Source of the DNA: Streptomyces sp. LUP30
GTDB lineage: Bacteria > Actinomycetota > Actinomycetes > Streptomycetales > Streptomycetaceae
Assembly: GCF_001746365.1 (NCBI RefSeq)
Contig: NZ_MJAJ01000070.1
Coordinates: 1 to 41,214, forward strand
DNA: 41,214 bases
Direction: 5' to 3'
Position numbers and translations under genes: made by a program. This document shows positions 7,757 to 15,587 of this stretch, one piece after another (the stretch's first letter is position 1; each line of letters starts with the position of its first letter). The notes beneath the pieces are model-generated. The model saw nothing but the letters and a program-made list of their open reading frames with translations. It had not been told where the DNA came from and did not search any database.

Positions 7757-8251
7757 ATGTCTGTCGAAGCCACTCGCACCACCGCGGACGCCCGGGGAGA
7801 CGTGGTCGTCCTGCTGATCGGCATGCGCGTCAACCACTTCTGGGCCGTGCATCAATGGGGGCCGGTCATGCTGGCCATGTTCCGCATGCTGGCGGAGCTG
7901 AAGAAGGACCCGGGGCGCGGACTGCTCTCCCGGGTGCTGCTGACGGCCTCGCCCCGGACGTACTACGTCGTCCAGTACTGGGAGTCCAAGGAGAAGCTGT
8001 ACGCCTACGCGAGCGCGCCCGACGCCTTCCACCACGAGGCGTGGGCGAAGATCAACCGCCTGGAGCGGCGCGGGAAGGTCCGTGGTCACGTGGGGATCTG
8101 GCACGAGACGTACGTCGTGCCGGAGGGCTCGTACGAGGCGATCTACGGGGACATGCCGGCGTTCGGCCTCGCGGCCGCGCACGGGCAGGTCCCGTTGGGG
8201 GAGCGCGGGCGGTATGCGAAGGACCGGTTCGCCCACCGGTCCACGCCGTAG
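7757..8251 (+). CDS. DUF4188-family protein
   Basis: This 164-residue product matches DUF4188 proteins, which have a ferredoxin-like fold related to small dimeric alpha/beta-barrel monooxygenases. The characteristic stretches MRVNHFWAVHQW and YYVVQYWES are visible. No catalytic residue can be assigned with confidence; the family is sometimes linked to aldoxime or heme-like ligands. No Shine-Dalgarno sequence is present: a CACTAT hexamer ends exactly 6 bases before ATG 7757, suggesting a leaderless mRNA. The divergent MerR regulator probably controls it. Confidence 0.85.
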   Translation: MSVEATRTTADARGDVVVLLIGMRVNHFWAVHQWGPVMLAMFRMLAELKKDPGRGLLSRVLLTASPRTYYVVQYWESKEKLYAYASAPDAFHHEAWAKINRLERRGKVRGHVGIWHETYVVPEGSYEAIYGDMPAFGLAAAHGQVPLGERGRYAKDRFAHRSTP

Positions 8252-8386
8252 CGGTTCTGCCGTGCGCCGGACGCGGGCCCGCGGCGATGTCGCACAGGGA
8301 CACGGTCCGCGCCCCCGAGGTGGGGCTGTCCTGCCGTGGGGGAAAGAGCGTGCCGCGGCGTTGAGGCCCGCTCTTCCGCCCCGGCG
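8252..8386. terminator. Convergent intergenic region, weak bidirectional terminator
   Basis: The DUF4188 gene and ndgR converge here. The best structure is GGAAAGAGCG (8341-8350) against CGCTCTTCC (8369-8377), with one bulge and an 18-base GC-rich loop. This is the only terminator candidate I see. Confidence 0.35.
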
Positions 8387-9103
8387 TCAGCCGGTCCTGC
8401 GCAGGGCCTCCGAGAGGCGGCCCGCCGCGTCGATGACGGCCTGGGCGTGCATACGGCCGGGGTGACGGGTCAGGCGCTCGATGGGACCCGAGACGGAGAC
8501 GGCGGCCACCACGCGGTTGGAGGGCCCGCGCACGGGAGCCGACACCGAGGCGACGCCCGGCTCGCGCTCGCCGATGGACTGGGCCCAGCCGCGGCGCCGC
8601 ACGCCCGACAGGGCCGTCGCCGTGAAGCGGGCGCCCTGCAGACCGCGGTGCAGGCGCTCGGGCTCCTCCCAGGCCATGAGGATCTGCGCCGAGGAGCCGG
8701 CCTTCATCGTGAGCGTGGAGCCCACCGGGACCGTGTCCCGAAGACCGGACAGGCGTTCCGCCGCGGCCACGCAGATGCGCATGTCGCCCTGGCGGCGGTA
8801 GAGCTGCGCGCTCTCGCCCGTGATGTCGCGCAGGTGGGTGAGCACCGGGCCAGCCGTGGCCAGCAGGCGGTCCTCGCCGGCGGCCGCGGCCAGCTCGGCG
8901 AGCCGGGGGCCAAGGATGAAGCGCCCCTGCATGTCCCGCGCCACCATACGGTGGTGTTCCAATGCCACGGCCAGGCGGTGGGCCGTGGGTCGTGCGAGTC
9001 CGGTGGCAGCGACCAAGCCTGCGAGGGTGGCCGGACCGGACTCCAGGGCGCTCAGGACAAGGGCTGCCTTGTCCAGGACGCCGACGCCGCTACTGTTGTC
9101 CAT
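8387..9103 (-). CDS. ndgR: IclR-family regulator NdgR
   Basis: The 238-residue protein has an IclR winged helix (residues 8-70, DKAALVLSALESGPATLAGL) and a C-terminal GAF-like effector domain. The length and the position next to leuCD match NdgR of Streptomyces (AreB in S. clavuligerus). By family knowledge these control leucine biosynthesis, wider amino-acid metabolism and antibiotic output, and act at the ndgR-leuC intergenic DNA. I chose ATG 9103, which has GGGAG 9 bases upstream; the frame stays open further upstream but without a ribosome site. The gene is divergent from leuC with 189 bases between starts. Confidence 0.95.
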   Translation of the reverse strand: MDNSSGVGVLDKAALVLSALESGPATLAGLVAATGLARPTAHRLAVALEHHRMVARDMQGRFILGPRLAELAAAAGEDRLLATAGPVLTHLRDITGESAQLYRRQGDMRICVAAAERLSGLRDTVPVGSTLTMKAGSSAQILMAWEEPERLHRGLQGARFTATALSGVRRRGWAQSIGEREPGVASVSAPVRGPSNRVVAAVSVSGPIERLTRHPGRMHAQAVIDAAGRLSEALRRTG

Positions 9104-9117
9104 GAAACGATACTCCC

Positions 9118-9157
9118 GTCTCACTCTGTGAAACGCAAGTTCATTTTTCCGTGAGAC
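9118..9157. promoter_or_regulatory. Long dyad between ndgR and leuC
   Basis: GTCTCAC (9118-9124) and GTGAGAC (9151-9157) are exact inverted arms 26 bases apart, about 15 bases upstream of the ndgR start. A TGAAACG heptamer also occurs twice nearby (9103-9109 and 9129-9135). This is the expected location for the NdgR operator and for the divergent promoters. Confidence 0.5.
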
Positions 9158-9174
9158 GCGCAACCCTTGGAGAC

Positions 9175-9280
9175 ATGGCGGCCCGCAGACCAACGGGCCT
9201 GGCGGCGGGTGCCCGGCTTACAGGGGCGAGGGCGTCGCCTCCACAAGATCTCTAGTTGGGCCGGTGCTCCTTTGCCGGCC
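9175..9280 (+). promoter_or_regulatory. leuC 5' leader with two hairpins and a 26-codon reading frame
   Basis: Hairpin 1 is GGCCCG/CGGGCC (9180-9199). Hairpin 2 is GGCCGG/CCGGCC with a 10-base loop (9259-9280), ending directly at the leuC Shine-Dalgarno sequence. A 26-codon frame runs from ATG 9175 to TAG 9255, but it has only three scattered Leu codons (CTG, CTT, CTC). That argues against classic leucine attenuation. Hairpin 2 could still affect ribosome access. Confidence 0.35.
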
Positions 9281-9292
9281 GGAGGGAAAGCG

Positions 9293-10723
9293 ATGGGTAG
9301 GACACTCGCGGAGAAGGTCTGGGACGACCACGTCGTCCGGCGCGCCGAGGGCGAGCCCGACCTCCTCTTCATCGATCTGCACCTGCTGCACGAGGTGACC
9401 AGCCCCCAGGCCTTCGACGGCCTCCGTCAGAACGGCCGCCCGGTGCGCCGTCTCGACCTCACCATCGCGACCGAGGACCACAACACCCCGACGATCGACA
9501 TCGACAAGCCGATCGCCGACCCGGTCTCCCGCGCCCAACTGGAGACGCTGCGCAAGAACTGCGCCGAGTTCGGCGTCCGGCTCCACCCGCTCGGCGACGT
9601 CGAGCAGGGCGTGGTGCACGTCGTGGGCCCGCAGTTGGGTCTGACCCAGCCCGGCATGACCGTCGTCTGCGGCGACTCGCACACCTCCACGCACGGCGCC
9701 TTCGGCGCGCTGGCGTTCGGCATCGGCACCTCGCAGGTCGAGCACGTGCTGGCCACCCAGACGCTGCCGCTGGCCCGCCCCAAGACCATGGCGATCACCG
9801 TCGAGGGCGAGCTGCCCGACGGCGTCACCGCCAAGGACCTGATCCTGGCGATCATCGCCAGGATCGGCACCGGCGGCGGCCAGGGCTACATCCTGGAGTA
9901 CCGCGGCTCCGCCATCGAGAAGCTCTCGATGGAGGCCCGGATGACCATCTGCAACATGTCGATCGAGGCCGGCGCCCGCGCGGGCATGATCGCCCCCGAC
10001 GAGACCACCTTCGCGTACCTCGAGGGCCGCGCCCACGCGCCCGAGGGCGAGGACTGGGACGCCGCCGTCGCCTACTGGAAGACGCTGAGGACGGACGACG
10101 ACGCCGAGTTCGACGCCGAGGTCGTCATCGACGCCGCCGCGCTGTCGCCGTTCGTCACCTGGGGCACCAACCCGGGCCAGGGCGCGCCGCTTTCGGCCCA
10201 CGTCCCCGACCCCGCTTCGTACGAAGACGCTTCGGAGCGCCTCGCCGCCGAAAAGGCCCTGGAGTACATGGGGTTGGAGGCCGGACAGCCGCTGCGCTCC
10301 ATCAACGTGGACACCGTCTTCGTAGGTTCCTGCACCAACGGCCGCATCGAGGACCTGCGGGCCGCCGCGGCCATCGTCGAGGGCCGCAAAGTCGCCGACG
10401 GCGTGCGGATGCTGGTCGTCCCCGGCTCCGCGCGGGTCGGTCTGCAGGCCGTCTCCGAGGGCCTGGACGTCGTCTTCAAGGAGGCCGGCGCCGAATGGCG
10501 GCACGCGGGCTGCTCGATGTGCCTCGGCATGAACCCCGACCAGCTGGCGCCGGGTGAGCGCTCCGCGTCCACCTCCAACCGCAACTTCGAGGGCCGACAG
10601 GGCAAGGGCGGTCGCACCCACCTGGTGTCGCCGCAGGTCGCGGCCGCTACGGCCGTCCTGGGCCACCTGGCCTCCCCGGCCGACCTGTCCGACGCCGAGA
10701 CCCGTACGCCCGCTGGAGTCTGA
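9293..10723 (+). CDS. leuC: 3-isopropylmalate dehydratase large subunit
   Basis: This 476-residue aconitase-family subunit isomerises 2-isopropylmalate to 3-isopropylmalate in leucine synthesis. The three cysteine ligands of the [4Fe-4S] cluster are seen as GSCTNG (Cys347) and AGCSMC (Cys407, Cys410). ATG 9293 has a strong GGAGGG box 6 bases upstream; the frame is open further upstream, but a start there would add a non-homologous extension. leuD follows after 6 bases, so the two subunits are cotranscribed. ndgR upstream is the likely regulator. Confidence 0.98.
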   Translation: MGRTLAEKVWDDHVVRRAEGEPDLLFIDLHLLHEVTSPQAFDGLRQNGRPVRRLDLTIATEDHNTPTIDIDKPIADPVSRAQLETLRKNCAEFGVRLHPLGDVEQGVVHVVGPQLGLTQPGMTVVCGDSHTSTHGAFGALAFGIGTSQVEHVLATQTLPLARPKTMAITVEGELPDGVTAKDLILAIIARIGTGGGQGYILEYRGSAIEKLSMEARMTICNMSIEAGARAGMIAPDETTFAYLEGRAHAPEGEDWDAAVAYWKTLRTDDDAEFDAEVVIDAAALSPFVTWGTNPGQGAPLSAHVPDPASYEDASERLAAEKALEYMGLEAGQPLRSINVDTVFVGSCTNGRIEDLRAAAAIVEGRKVADGVRMLVVPGSARVGLQAVSEGLDVVFKEAGAEWRHAGCSMCLGMNPDQLAPGERSASTSNRNFEGRQGKGGRTHLVSPQVAAATAVLGHLASPADLSDAETRTPAGV

Positions 10724-10729
10724 TCAGTC

Positions 10730-11323
10730 ATGGAAGCATTCACCACGCACACCGGCCGGGCCGTCCCGCTGCGCCGCTCCAACGTCGACACCGACCAGAT
10801 CATCCCTGCTCACTGGCTCAAGAAGGTCACGCGGGACGGTTTCGAGGACGGGCTGTTCGAGGCCTGGCGCAAGGACGCGGAGTTCATCCTCAACCGCCCC
10901 GAGCGGCAGGGCGCGAGCGTTCTGGTCGCCGGCCCCGACTTCGGCACCGGCTCCTCCCGTGAGCACGCCGTCTGGGCGCTGCAGAACTACGGCTTCAAAA
11001 CCGTGATCTCCTCCCGCTTCGCCGACATCTTCCGGGGCAACTCGCTCAAGAACGGCCTGCTCACGGTCGTTCTGGACCAGAAGACCGTGGAGGCGCTGCA
11101 GGACCTGAGCGAGAAGGACCCGCAGGCCGAGATCACGGTCGACCTGGAGGCCCGTGAGGTGCGCGCCGAGGGGATCACCGCCTCCTTCGAGCTGGACGAG
11201 AACTCCCGCTGGCGGCTGCTGAACGGCCTGGACGACATCTCCATCACCCTCCGGAACGAGGGCGACATCGCCGCCTACGAGGCCAAGCGCCCGTCGTACA
11301 AGCCGAGGACGCTCCCGGTCTGA
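10730..11323 (+). CDS. leuD: 3-isopropylmalate dehydratase small subunit
   Basis: This 197-residue swivelling-domain partner of LeuC is near the usual length. The substrate-binding loop GTGSSREHA and the N-terminal NVDTDQIIPAHWLK segment are diagnostic. It starts 6 bases after the leuC stop and is followed by a strong terminator, so leuCD forms a closed two-gene operon. leuA and leuB are not in the window. Confidence 0.98.
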   Translation: MEAFTTHTGRAVPLRRSNVDTDQIIPAHWLKKVTRDGFEDGLFEAWRKDAEFILNRPERQGASVLVAGPDFGTGSSREHAVWALQNYGFKTVISSRFADIFRGNSLKNGLLTVVLDQKTVEALQDLSEKDPQAEITVDLEAREVRAEGITASFELDENSRWRLLNGLDDISITLRNEGDIAAYEAKRPSYKPRTLPV

Positions 11324-11379
11324 TCCCGAGGCCCGGGAAGCCCCGGGCAGGTCGAGTTTCGGCCACCGCGACACCCCCG

Positions 11380-11412
11380 CCGTACCCCCGATCCCACCGA
11401 TCGGGGGTACGG
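11380..11412 (+). terminator. Terminator after leuD
   Basis: Perfect 14-base arms (CCGTACCCCCGATC and its complement) close a 5-base loop, 57 bases after the leuD stop. Confidence 0.9.
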
Positions 11413-11597
11413 CTGCGTCTGCACCCGTTCGGCCCTGCGGGCTCTCGCCGCCGCTGTCAACTTCCCACGTTAGGAGGGGTGTTGCCGGGGTACGCGCCTG
11501 ATGAGGACGTGACCGCCGGAAGTGCCCGGACGGCCGTCTGAGGCGGCAGTTGCCCCCTGGGCGGGCGACAACTCGCCCCAGATGGCACAATCTGTGC

Positions 11598-11828
11598 ATG
11601 GAACACGACGGCCAACTCGAGCTCTATACGGCGGTCGCGAACCAACTCAAGGAAGCGCACGCGAGAGTGCGCGCACTGCAAGTCCCGGAGGGCGTACGGA
11701 TGGCGCTGACCCGGAAGCTGCTGGTCATTACGGCCGCGGCCAAGCACGATCTCGCCGATGCGACAAGGCGTCTGGAGCGGTTCATGGCGGACCTCGACGA
11801 AGGGCGAACGCCCGAAGAGGGGCGTTGA
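11598..11828 (+). CDS. Conserved 76-residue protein of unknown function
   Basis: The product is a short, charged, all-helical protein (MEHDGQLELYTAVANQLKEA, then RKLLVITAAAKHDLADA) with no signal peptide or membrane segment and no Cys. Its GC3 is typical of the window. It sits between leuD and hupS, and from memory this location is conserved in Streptomyces. There is no Shine-Dalgarno sequence; CACAAT ends exactly 6 bases before ATG 11598, so the mRNA is probably leaderless. It has no recognised domain, and I propose no function. Confidence 0.75.
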   Translation: MEHDGQLELYTAVANQLKEAHARVRALQVPEGVRMALTRKLLVITAAAKHDLADATRRLERFMADLDEGRTPEEGR

Positions 11829-11966
11829 TCGCCTCCGGAGCAGCCGATTTCGTTGCGGCACAAGGGTGATTAGCCCGTTTCGTGTTTGATTTGCGGTATA
11901 TATCTGCCTAACGTGCGAAAAAGCTTGAACAGTTTCGTTCCGGCTAATGTCTCCGAAGGGGAAGAC
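11829..11966 (+). promoter_or_regulatory. AT-rich hupS upstream region
   Basis: This stretch is distinctly AT-richer than its surroundings and contains TATATAT (about 11897-11903) and TTGAAC...TAATGT elements before the GTG of hupS. Several weak promoter matches overlap, including ones resembling SigB-type sites (GTTT...CGGTAT). I cannot choose between them. Confidence 0.4.
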
Positions 11967-12638
11967 GTGAACAAGGCGCAGCTCGTAGAAGCGATTGCCG
12001 ACAAGGTGGGCGGCCGCCAGCAGGCCGCCGACGCGGTCGACGCGGTCCTGGACGCCATCGTCCGCGCGACGGTCGCCGGCGACCGGGTCTCGGTCACCGG
12101 CTTCGGTTCGTTCGAGAAGGTCGACCGGCCGGCCCGCTACGCCCGCAACCCCCAGACGGGCGAGCGGGTGCGGGTCAAGAAGACCTCCGTTCCGCGCTTC
12201 CGCGCAGGCCAGGGCTTCAAGGACCTGGTGAGCGGGTCGAAGAAGCTCCCGCGCGGCGGCGAGGTCGCCGTCAAGAAGGCCCCCAAGGGCAGCCTGACCG
12301 GCGGTTCTTCCGCCACGGTCAAGAAGGCCGCCGCGAAGAAGGCCTCCCCCTCGACGCGGGCCGGCGCCGCGAAGAAGACCACGGCCACGGCGAAGAAGAC
12401 GACGGCCACGGCGAAGAAGACCACGGGCGCCGCCAAGAAGACCACCGCGAAGAAGGCCACGGCCAAGAAGGCGACGCCGGCCGCGAAGAAGACCACCACC
12501 GCGAAGTCGGCCACCGCCAAGAAGACGACGGCCAAGAAGGCCCCGGCCGCGAAGAAGGCGACGGCCACCAAGGCCCCCGCCAAGAAGTCGACCGCGCGCA
12601 AGACCACCGCCAAGAAGGCCACCGCCCGCAAGGCATAG
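11967..12638 (+). CDS. hupS: HU-family nucleoid protein with histone-H1-like tail
   Basis: Residues 1 to about 94 are a complete HU fold (MNKAQLVEAIADKVGG, then VSVTGFGSFEKVDRPAR, then RNPQTGERV). Residues 95-223 are a Lys/Ala/Thr-rich tail built of KKTTA- and AKKA-type units, like eukaryotic linker histone H1 and mycobacterial HupB. By family knowledge HupS compacts spore DNA in Streptomyces and is abundant during sporulation. I chose GTG 11967, preceded by a GAAGGGGAAGAC ribosome site; longer in-frame starts would add an AT-rich non-homologous leader. The tail carries exact 21-base tandem repeats, so its length may vary between strains. Confidence 0.96.
   Translation: MNKAQLVEAIADKVGGRQQAADAVDAVLDAIVRATVAGDRVSVTGFGSFEKVDRPARYARNPQTGERVRVKKTSVPRFRAGQGFKDLVSGSKKLPRGGEVAVKKAPKGSLTGGSSATVKKAAAKKASPSTRAGAAKKTTATAKKTTATAKKTTGAAKKTTAKKATAKKATPAAKKTTTAKSATAKKTTAKKAPAAKKATATKAPAKKSTARKTTAKKATARKA
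12371..12412 (+). repeat. 21-base tandem repeat in the hupS tail
   Basis: Two full 21-base units (12371-12391 and 12392-12412) and the start of a third encode KKTTATA twice, then KKTT. They differ by one base. Slippage would change tail length by 7 residues without loss of frame. Confidence 0.8.
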
Positions 12639-12661
12639 GGCGACTGGGGCACTCACACGCC

Positions 12662-12690
12662 GGGCCGGACTCCCTCTCGGAGCCCGGCCC
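12662..12690. terminator. Bidirectional terminator between hupS and the 69-residue gene
   Basis: Twelve-base arms (GGGCCGGACTCC / GGAGCCCGGCCC, one mismatch) close a 5-base loop. It lies between convergent genes and can serve both. Confidence 0.8.
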
Positions 12691-12710
12691 GCGGCATGTT
12701 CCAAGCCTGC

Positions 12711-12920
12711 TCAGAAGGTCTGCAGCGTCACCAGCGTGATCCGGGGACCGGAGCCGTCGCCGCGCTCCTCCGTCTCGATGCGCACCCGCTGACCGGGCCG
12801 CAGCAGCCTCAGCCCGCCCGCGTCGAACGCCGACGCGCCGAAGGGGATCGGTGTGCCGTCGTCCAGCAGCACCTGTCCGCTGCGCGTGGCGGGGTCGTAC
12901 GTGTATGCGGTCGCCTGCAT
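12711..12920 (-). CDS. Small OB-fold (cold-shock-like) protein
   Basis: This 69-residue product is predicted to be all beta, with the order GQVLLDDGTPIPF, then LRLLRPGQRVRIETE, then ITLVTLQTF. That is the five-strand pattern of cold-shock-domain proteins, but it lacks the canonical RNP1 aromatic motif (KGFGFI), so nucleic-acid binding is uncertain. It follows fbiD on the same strand after 9 bases, so the two are cotranscribed. Its role is unknown. Confidence 0.8.
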   Translation of the reverse strand: MQATAYTYDPATRSGQVLLDDGTPIPFGASAFDAGGLRLLRPGQRVRIETEERGDGSGPRITLVTLQTF

Positions 12921-12929
12921 GGCGGCAGC

Positions 12930-13568
12930 CTACTGCCCCGGGATCAGCAGCCGCGCGGTCGCCGCGGCCGTCCGGGGCCCGACCCCGAGGGCGAGCGCCG
13001 CGCGCAGATCCTCGCCCGTGTCCACGTCCTGGCGCACGGAATCCACCGCGTCGAGACGGAGTTCCTCGGCTCCGGCGGCGCGATGGCGGGCGCGTGAATC
13101 CGTGCCGAACGCGGGCTGCAATGCGCGGCCGGGAGCGGCGGTGAGAAGAGTCGTGCCGATCGCGGCCGCGTCCGGGAGGAAAGCGCGGGGGAATTCGGCG
13201 GCCGCGTCCAGTACGCGCGCCAATTCCGACGGGCGCAGCGCCGGCAGATCGGCGTTGAGGGCCGCGAGCGGGGAACCGGGGCGAATTGCCCGTACGGCGG
13301 CCGCCCCGTGCGTCAGCGCGGCGTTGAGGCCCGCGCGCGGCTCGTCCGGGACGATCCGAGCCCCCAGCGCCGCCAGGGCGCGCGCGGCCAGGGCGTCGTC
13401 CGTGACGACGGCCACATCCCGCACGGCGGGCGAGGCCAGCGCGGCGGCCACGGTGTCCTCGGCGAACGCCAGGGCGAGGCCTGGGCGCAGCCCGTCGGCG
13501 GCGGTGTCCGCGAGCCTGCTCTTGGCCAGCGCCAAGGGCTTCAGGGGTATGACCAAGCTCCATTGCAC
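12930..13568 (-). CDS. fbiD: Phosphoenolpyruvate/2-phospholactate guanylyltransferase (F420 synthesis)
   Basis: The 212-residue CofC/FbiD-type nucleotidyltransferase joins GTP to phosphoenolpyruvate (or 2-phospholactate), making the activated precursor that FbiA couples to Fo in coenzyme F420 biosynthesis. Motifs seen are VIPLKPLALAKSRL (nucleotide-binding N-terminus), LAALNADLPALRP (metal-binding Asp) and PAFGTDSRARHRAAG. In mycobacteria the enzyme uses PEP, and the same is likely here. fbiA and fbiB are not in the window, as is common when fbiD is unlinked. It is divergent from plsC. Confidence 0.93.
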   Translation of the reverse strand: MQWSLVIPLKPLALAKSRLADTAADGLRPGLALAFAEDTVAAALASPAVRDVAVVTDDALAARALAALGARIVPDEPRAGLNAALTHGAAAVRAIRPGSPLAALNADLPALRPSELARVLDAAAEFPRAFLPDAAAIGTTLLTAAPGRALQPAFGTDSRARHRAAGAEELRLDAVDSVRQDVDTGEDLRAALALGVGPRTAAATARLLIPGQ

Positions 13569-13662
13569 CGGCGTACCGTCCCTCTTCTCGTCGCGGCCAT
13601 TGTCACCCGGCCCGTCCGCAGGCCGGAGAGGCGGGCGTACGGTGTTCTCGACAGACCAGCGG

Positions 13663-13690
13663 CCCGGGGCGACACTTGTGCGGCCCCGGG
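13663..13690. other. Hairpin in the plsC upstream region
   Basis: Perfect 8-base arms CCCGGGGC and GCCCCGGG close a 12-base loop, 43 bases before the plsC start in the fbiD/plsC divergent gap. It may be a 5' UTR structure; a regulatory role is unproven. Confidence 0.35.
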
Positions 13691-13732
13691 TCCAGGAGCA
13701 GGCCTCGGGAAGTCCTAGAGGAAGGTGTCCGC

Positions 13733-14521
13733 GTGCCCCGCCGCAGAATCGGCTTCTGGTACCGCTTCGCAGCGGTCCTCTGCAAACCCTGGCTGGTGGT
13801 TCTGATCAAGCGGGACTGGCGCGGAATGGAGCACATTCCGGCCGAGGGTGGATTTATCACCGCGGTGAACCACAATTCGCATGTCGACCCCTTCGCGTAC
13901 GCCCATTTCCAGTACAACAGCGGACGGGTGCCGCGATTCCTCGCGAAGAGCGGGCTTTTCAAGGAGGGATTCGTCGGCGCCGCGATGCGCGGCACTGGAC
14001 AGATCCCCGTCTACCGCGAGAGCACGGACGCGCTGAGCGCGTTCCGGGCCGCGATCGAGGCCGTGGAGCGCGGTGAGTGCGTCGCGTTCTACCCCGAGGG
14101 CACCCTCACCCGTGACCCCGACGGCTGGCCCATGACCGCCAAGACCGGCGCGGCGCGCGTGGCCCTGCAGACCAAGTGCCCCGTGATCCCCGTCGCCCAG
14201 TGGGGCGCCAACGAGTTGCTGCCGCCGTACGCCAAGAAGCCCAACCTGTTTCCGCGCAAGACCCACCATGTGCTCGCGGGCCCGCCCGTGGACCTCACCC
14301 GGTTCTACGGCCACGACATGACGCCCGAGCTCCTGAAGGAGGCGACGGAGGTCATCATGGCGGCCGTCACCGCCCTGCTGGAGGAGATCCGCGGCGAGAA
14401 GGCGCCCGAGAGGCCCTACGACCCGCGCCGGGAGCGGATCGAGCAGCGTCGCCGCACCCAGGCGGAGACCGGTGCGGAGAACCACGCGCAAGCCCGTCAC
14501 GAGGGGGAGAACAGCAAGTGA
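13733..14521 (+). CDS. plsC: 1-acylglycerol-3-phosphate acyltransferase
   Basis: This 262-residue member of the lysophosphatidate acyltransferase family is anchored by a short hydrophobic N-terminus. The catalytic HX4D motif is NHNSHVDP (His47, Asp52), and the substrate motif is FYPEGTLT (Glu122-Gly-Thr). It acylates lysophosphatidic acid (or a related acceptor) at the membrane to give phosphatidic acid. The C-terminus is an unusually charged Arg/Glu-rich extension of about 35 residues. GTG 13733 has AGGAAGG 8 bases upstream. The stop overlaps the gpsA start (GTGA), coupling two consecutive steps of phospholipid synthesis in one operon. Confidence 0.94.
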   Translation: MPRRRIGFWYRFAAVLCKPWLVVLIKRDWRGMEHIPAEGGFITAVNHNSHVDPFAYAHFQYNSGRVPRFLAKSGLFKEGFVGAAMRGTGQIPVYRESTDALSAFRAAIEAVERGECVAFYPEGTLTRDPDGWPMTAKTGAARVALQTKCPVIPVAQWGANELLPPYAKKPNLFPRKTHHVLAGPPVDLTRFYGHDMTPELLKEATEVIMAAVTALLEEIRGEKAPERPYDPRRERIEQRRRTQAETGAENHAQARHEGENSK

Positions 14522-15528
14522 GCAAGTCCGTGAAGGCGGCCGTCTTCGGCGCCGGATCATGGGGGACCGCCTTCGGCTCCGTCCTCGCCGACGCGGGCTG
14601 CGAGGTGACGCTGTGGGCGCGCCGCGCCGCGCTCGCCGACGCGGTCAACTCCACGCGCGCCAACCCCGACTACCTTCCCGGCGTCGAACTCCCCGCGAAC
14701 CTGCGGGCCACCGCCGACCCGGCCGAGGCGGCCGACGGCGCCGACTTCGCCGTCCTCGCGATCCCCTCGCAGACGCTGCGCGCCAACCTCGCCGACTGGG
14801 CGCCCCTGCTGGCCCCGGACACCGTCCTGGTGTCGTTGATGAAGGGCGTCGAGCTCGGCACGACCATGCGGATGAGCGAGGTGATCGAGGACGTCGCCAA
14901 GGTGGGCCCGGGCCGGATCGCCGTGGTCACCGGGCCCAATCTCGCCAAGGAGATCGCCTCCCGCAGGCCGGCCGCGGCCGTGGTCGCCTGCACCGACGAG
15001 GCCGTCGCCCAGAGGCTCCAGGCCGCCTGCCACACCCCGTACTTCCGCCCGTACACCAACACCGACGTGGTGGGCTGCGAGCTGGGCGGCGCGGTGAAGA
15101 ACGTCATCGGCCTCGCGGTCGGCATCGCCGACGGCATGGGCCTGGGCGACAACGCCAAGGGCTCGCTGATCACCCGCGGGCTCGCCGAGACCACCCGGCT
15201 GGGCCTGGTCATGGGCGCGGACCCGCTCACCTTCGCCGGACTCGCCGGACTGGGCGACCTCGTGGCGACCTGCTCCTCGCCGCTGTCCCGCAACCACACC
15301 TTCGGCACCAACCTCGGCAAGGGCATGACGCTGCAGGAGACCATCGCGGTCACCCGGCAGACCGCCGAGGGCGTCAAGTCCTGTGAGTCGGTGCTGGATC
15401 TGGCCCGCAGGCACGGCGTCGACATGCCGATCACCGAGACGGTCGTCGGCATCGTGCACGAGGGCAAGCCGCCGGTGGTCGCTCTGCGGGAGCTGATGTC
15501 GCGCAGCGCGAAGCCAGAACGACGCTGA
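14518..15528 (+). CDS. gpsA: Glycerol-3-phosphate dehydrogenase [NAD(P)+]
   Basis: This 336-residue enzyme reduces dihydroxyacetone phosphate to sn-glycerol 3-phosphate, the backbone for phospholipids. The Rossmann motif is GAGSWG (residues 11-16). The catalytic lysine is Lys194 in GGAVKNVIGLAVG, followed by GDNAKGSLITRG. GTG 14518 overlaps the plsC stop by 4 bases and has GAGGGGGAG upstream. It supplies the substrate chain that the upstream acyltransferase works on. Confidence 0.97.
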   Translation: MSKSVKAAVFGAGSWGTAFGSVLADAGCEVTLWARRAALADAVNSTRANPDYLPGVELPANLRATADPAEAADGADFAVLAIPSQTLRANLADWAPLLAPDTVLVSLMKGVELGTTMRMSEVIEDVAKVGPGRIAVVTGPNLAKEIASRRPAAAVVACTDEAVAQRLQAACHTPYFRPYTNTDVVGCELGGAVKNVIGLAVGIADGMGLGDNAKGSLITRGLAETTRLGLVMGADPLTFAGLAGLGDLVATCSSPLSRNHTFGTNLGKGMTLQETIAVTRQTAEGVKSCESVLDLARRHGVDMPITETVVGIVHEGKPPVVALRELMSRSAKPERR

Positions 15529-15587
15529 GCGAACCCGGTGGGCGGACGCTGCCTCCCGGCCCTACCACCGGGTACTCTCAAGCCGAT

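Noticed and set aside
9175..9255. Leucine attenuator peptide before leuC
   Set aside because: The frame has only three non-adjacent Leu codons and no terminator/antiterminator pair with a U tract; kept only as a low-confidence leader.
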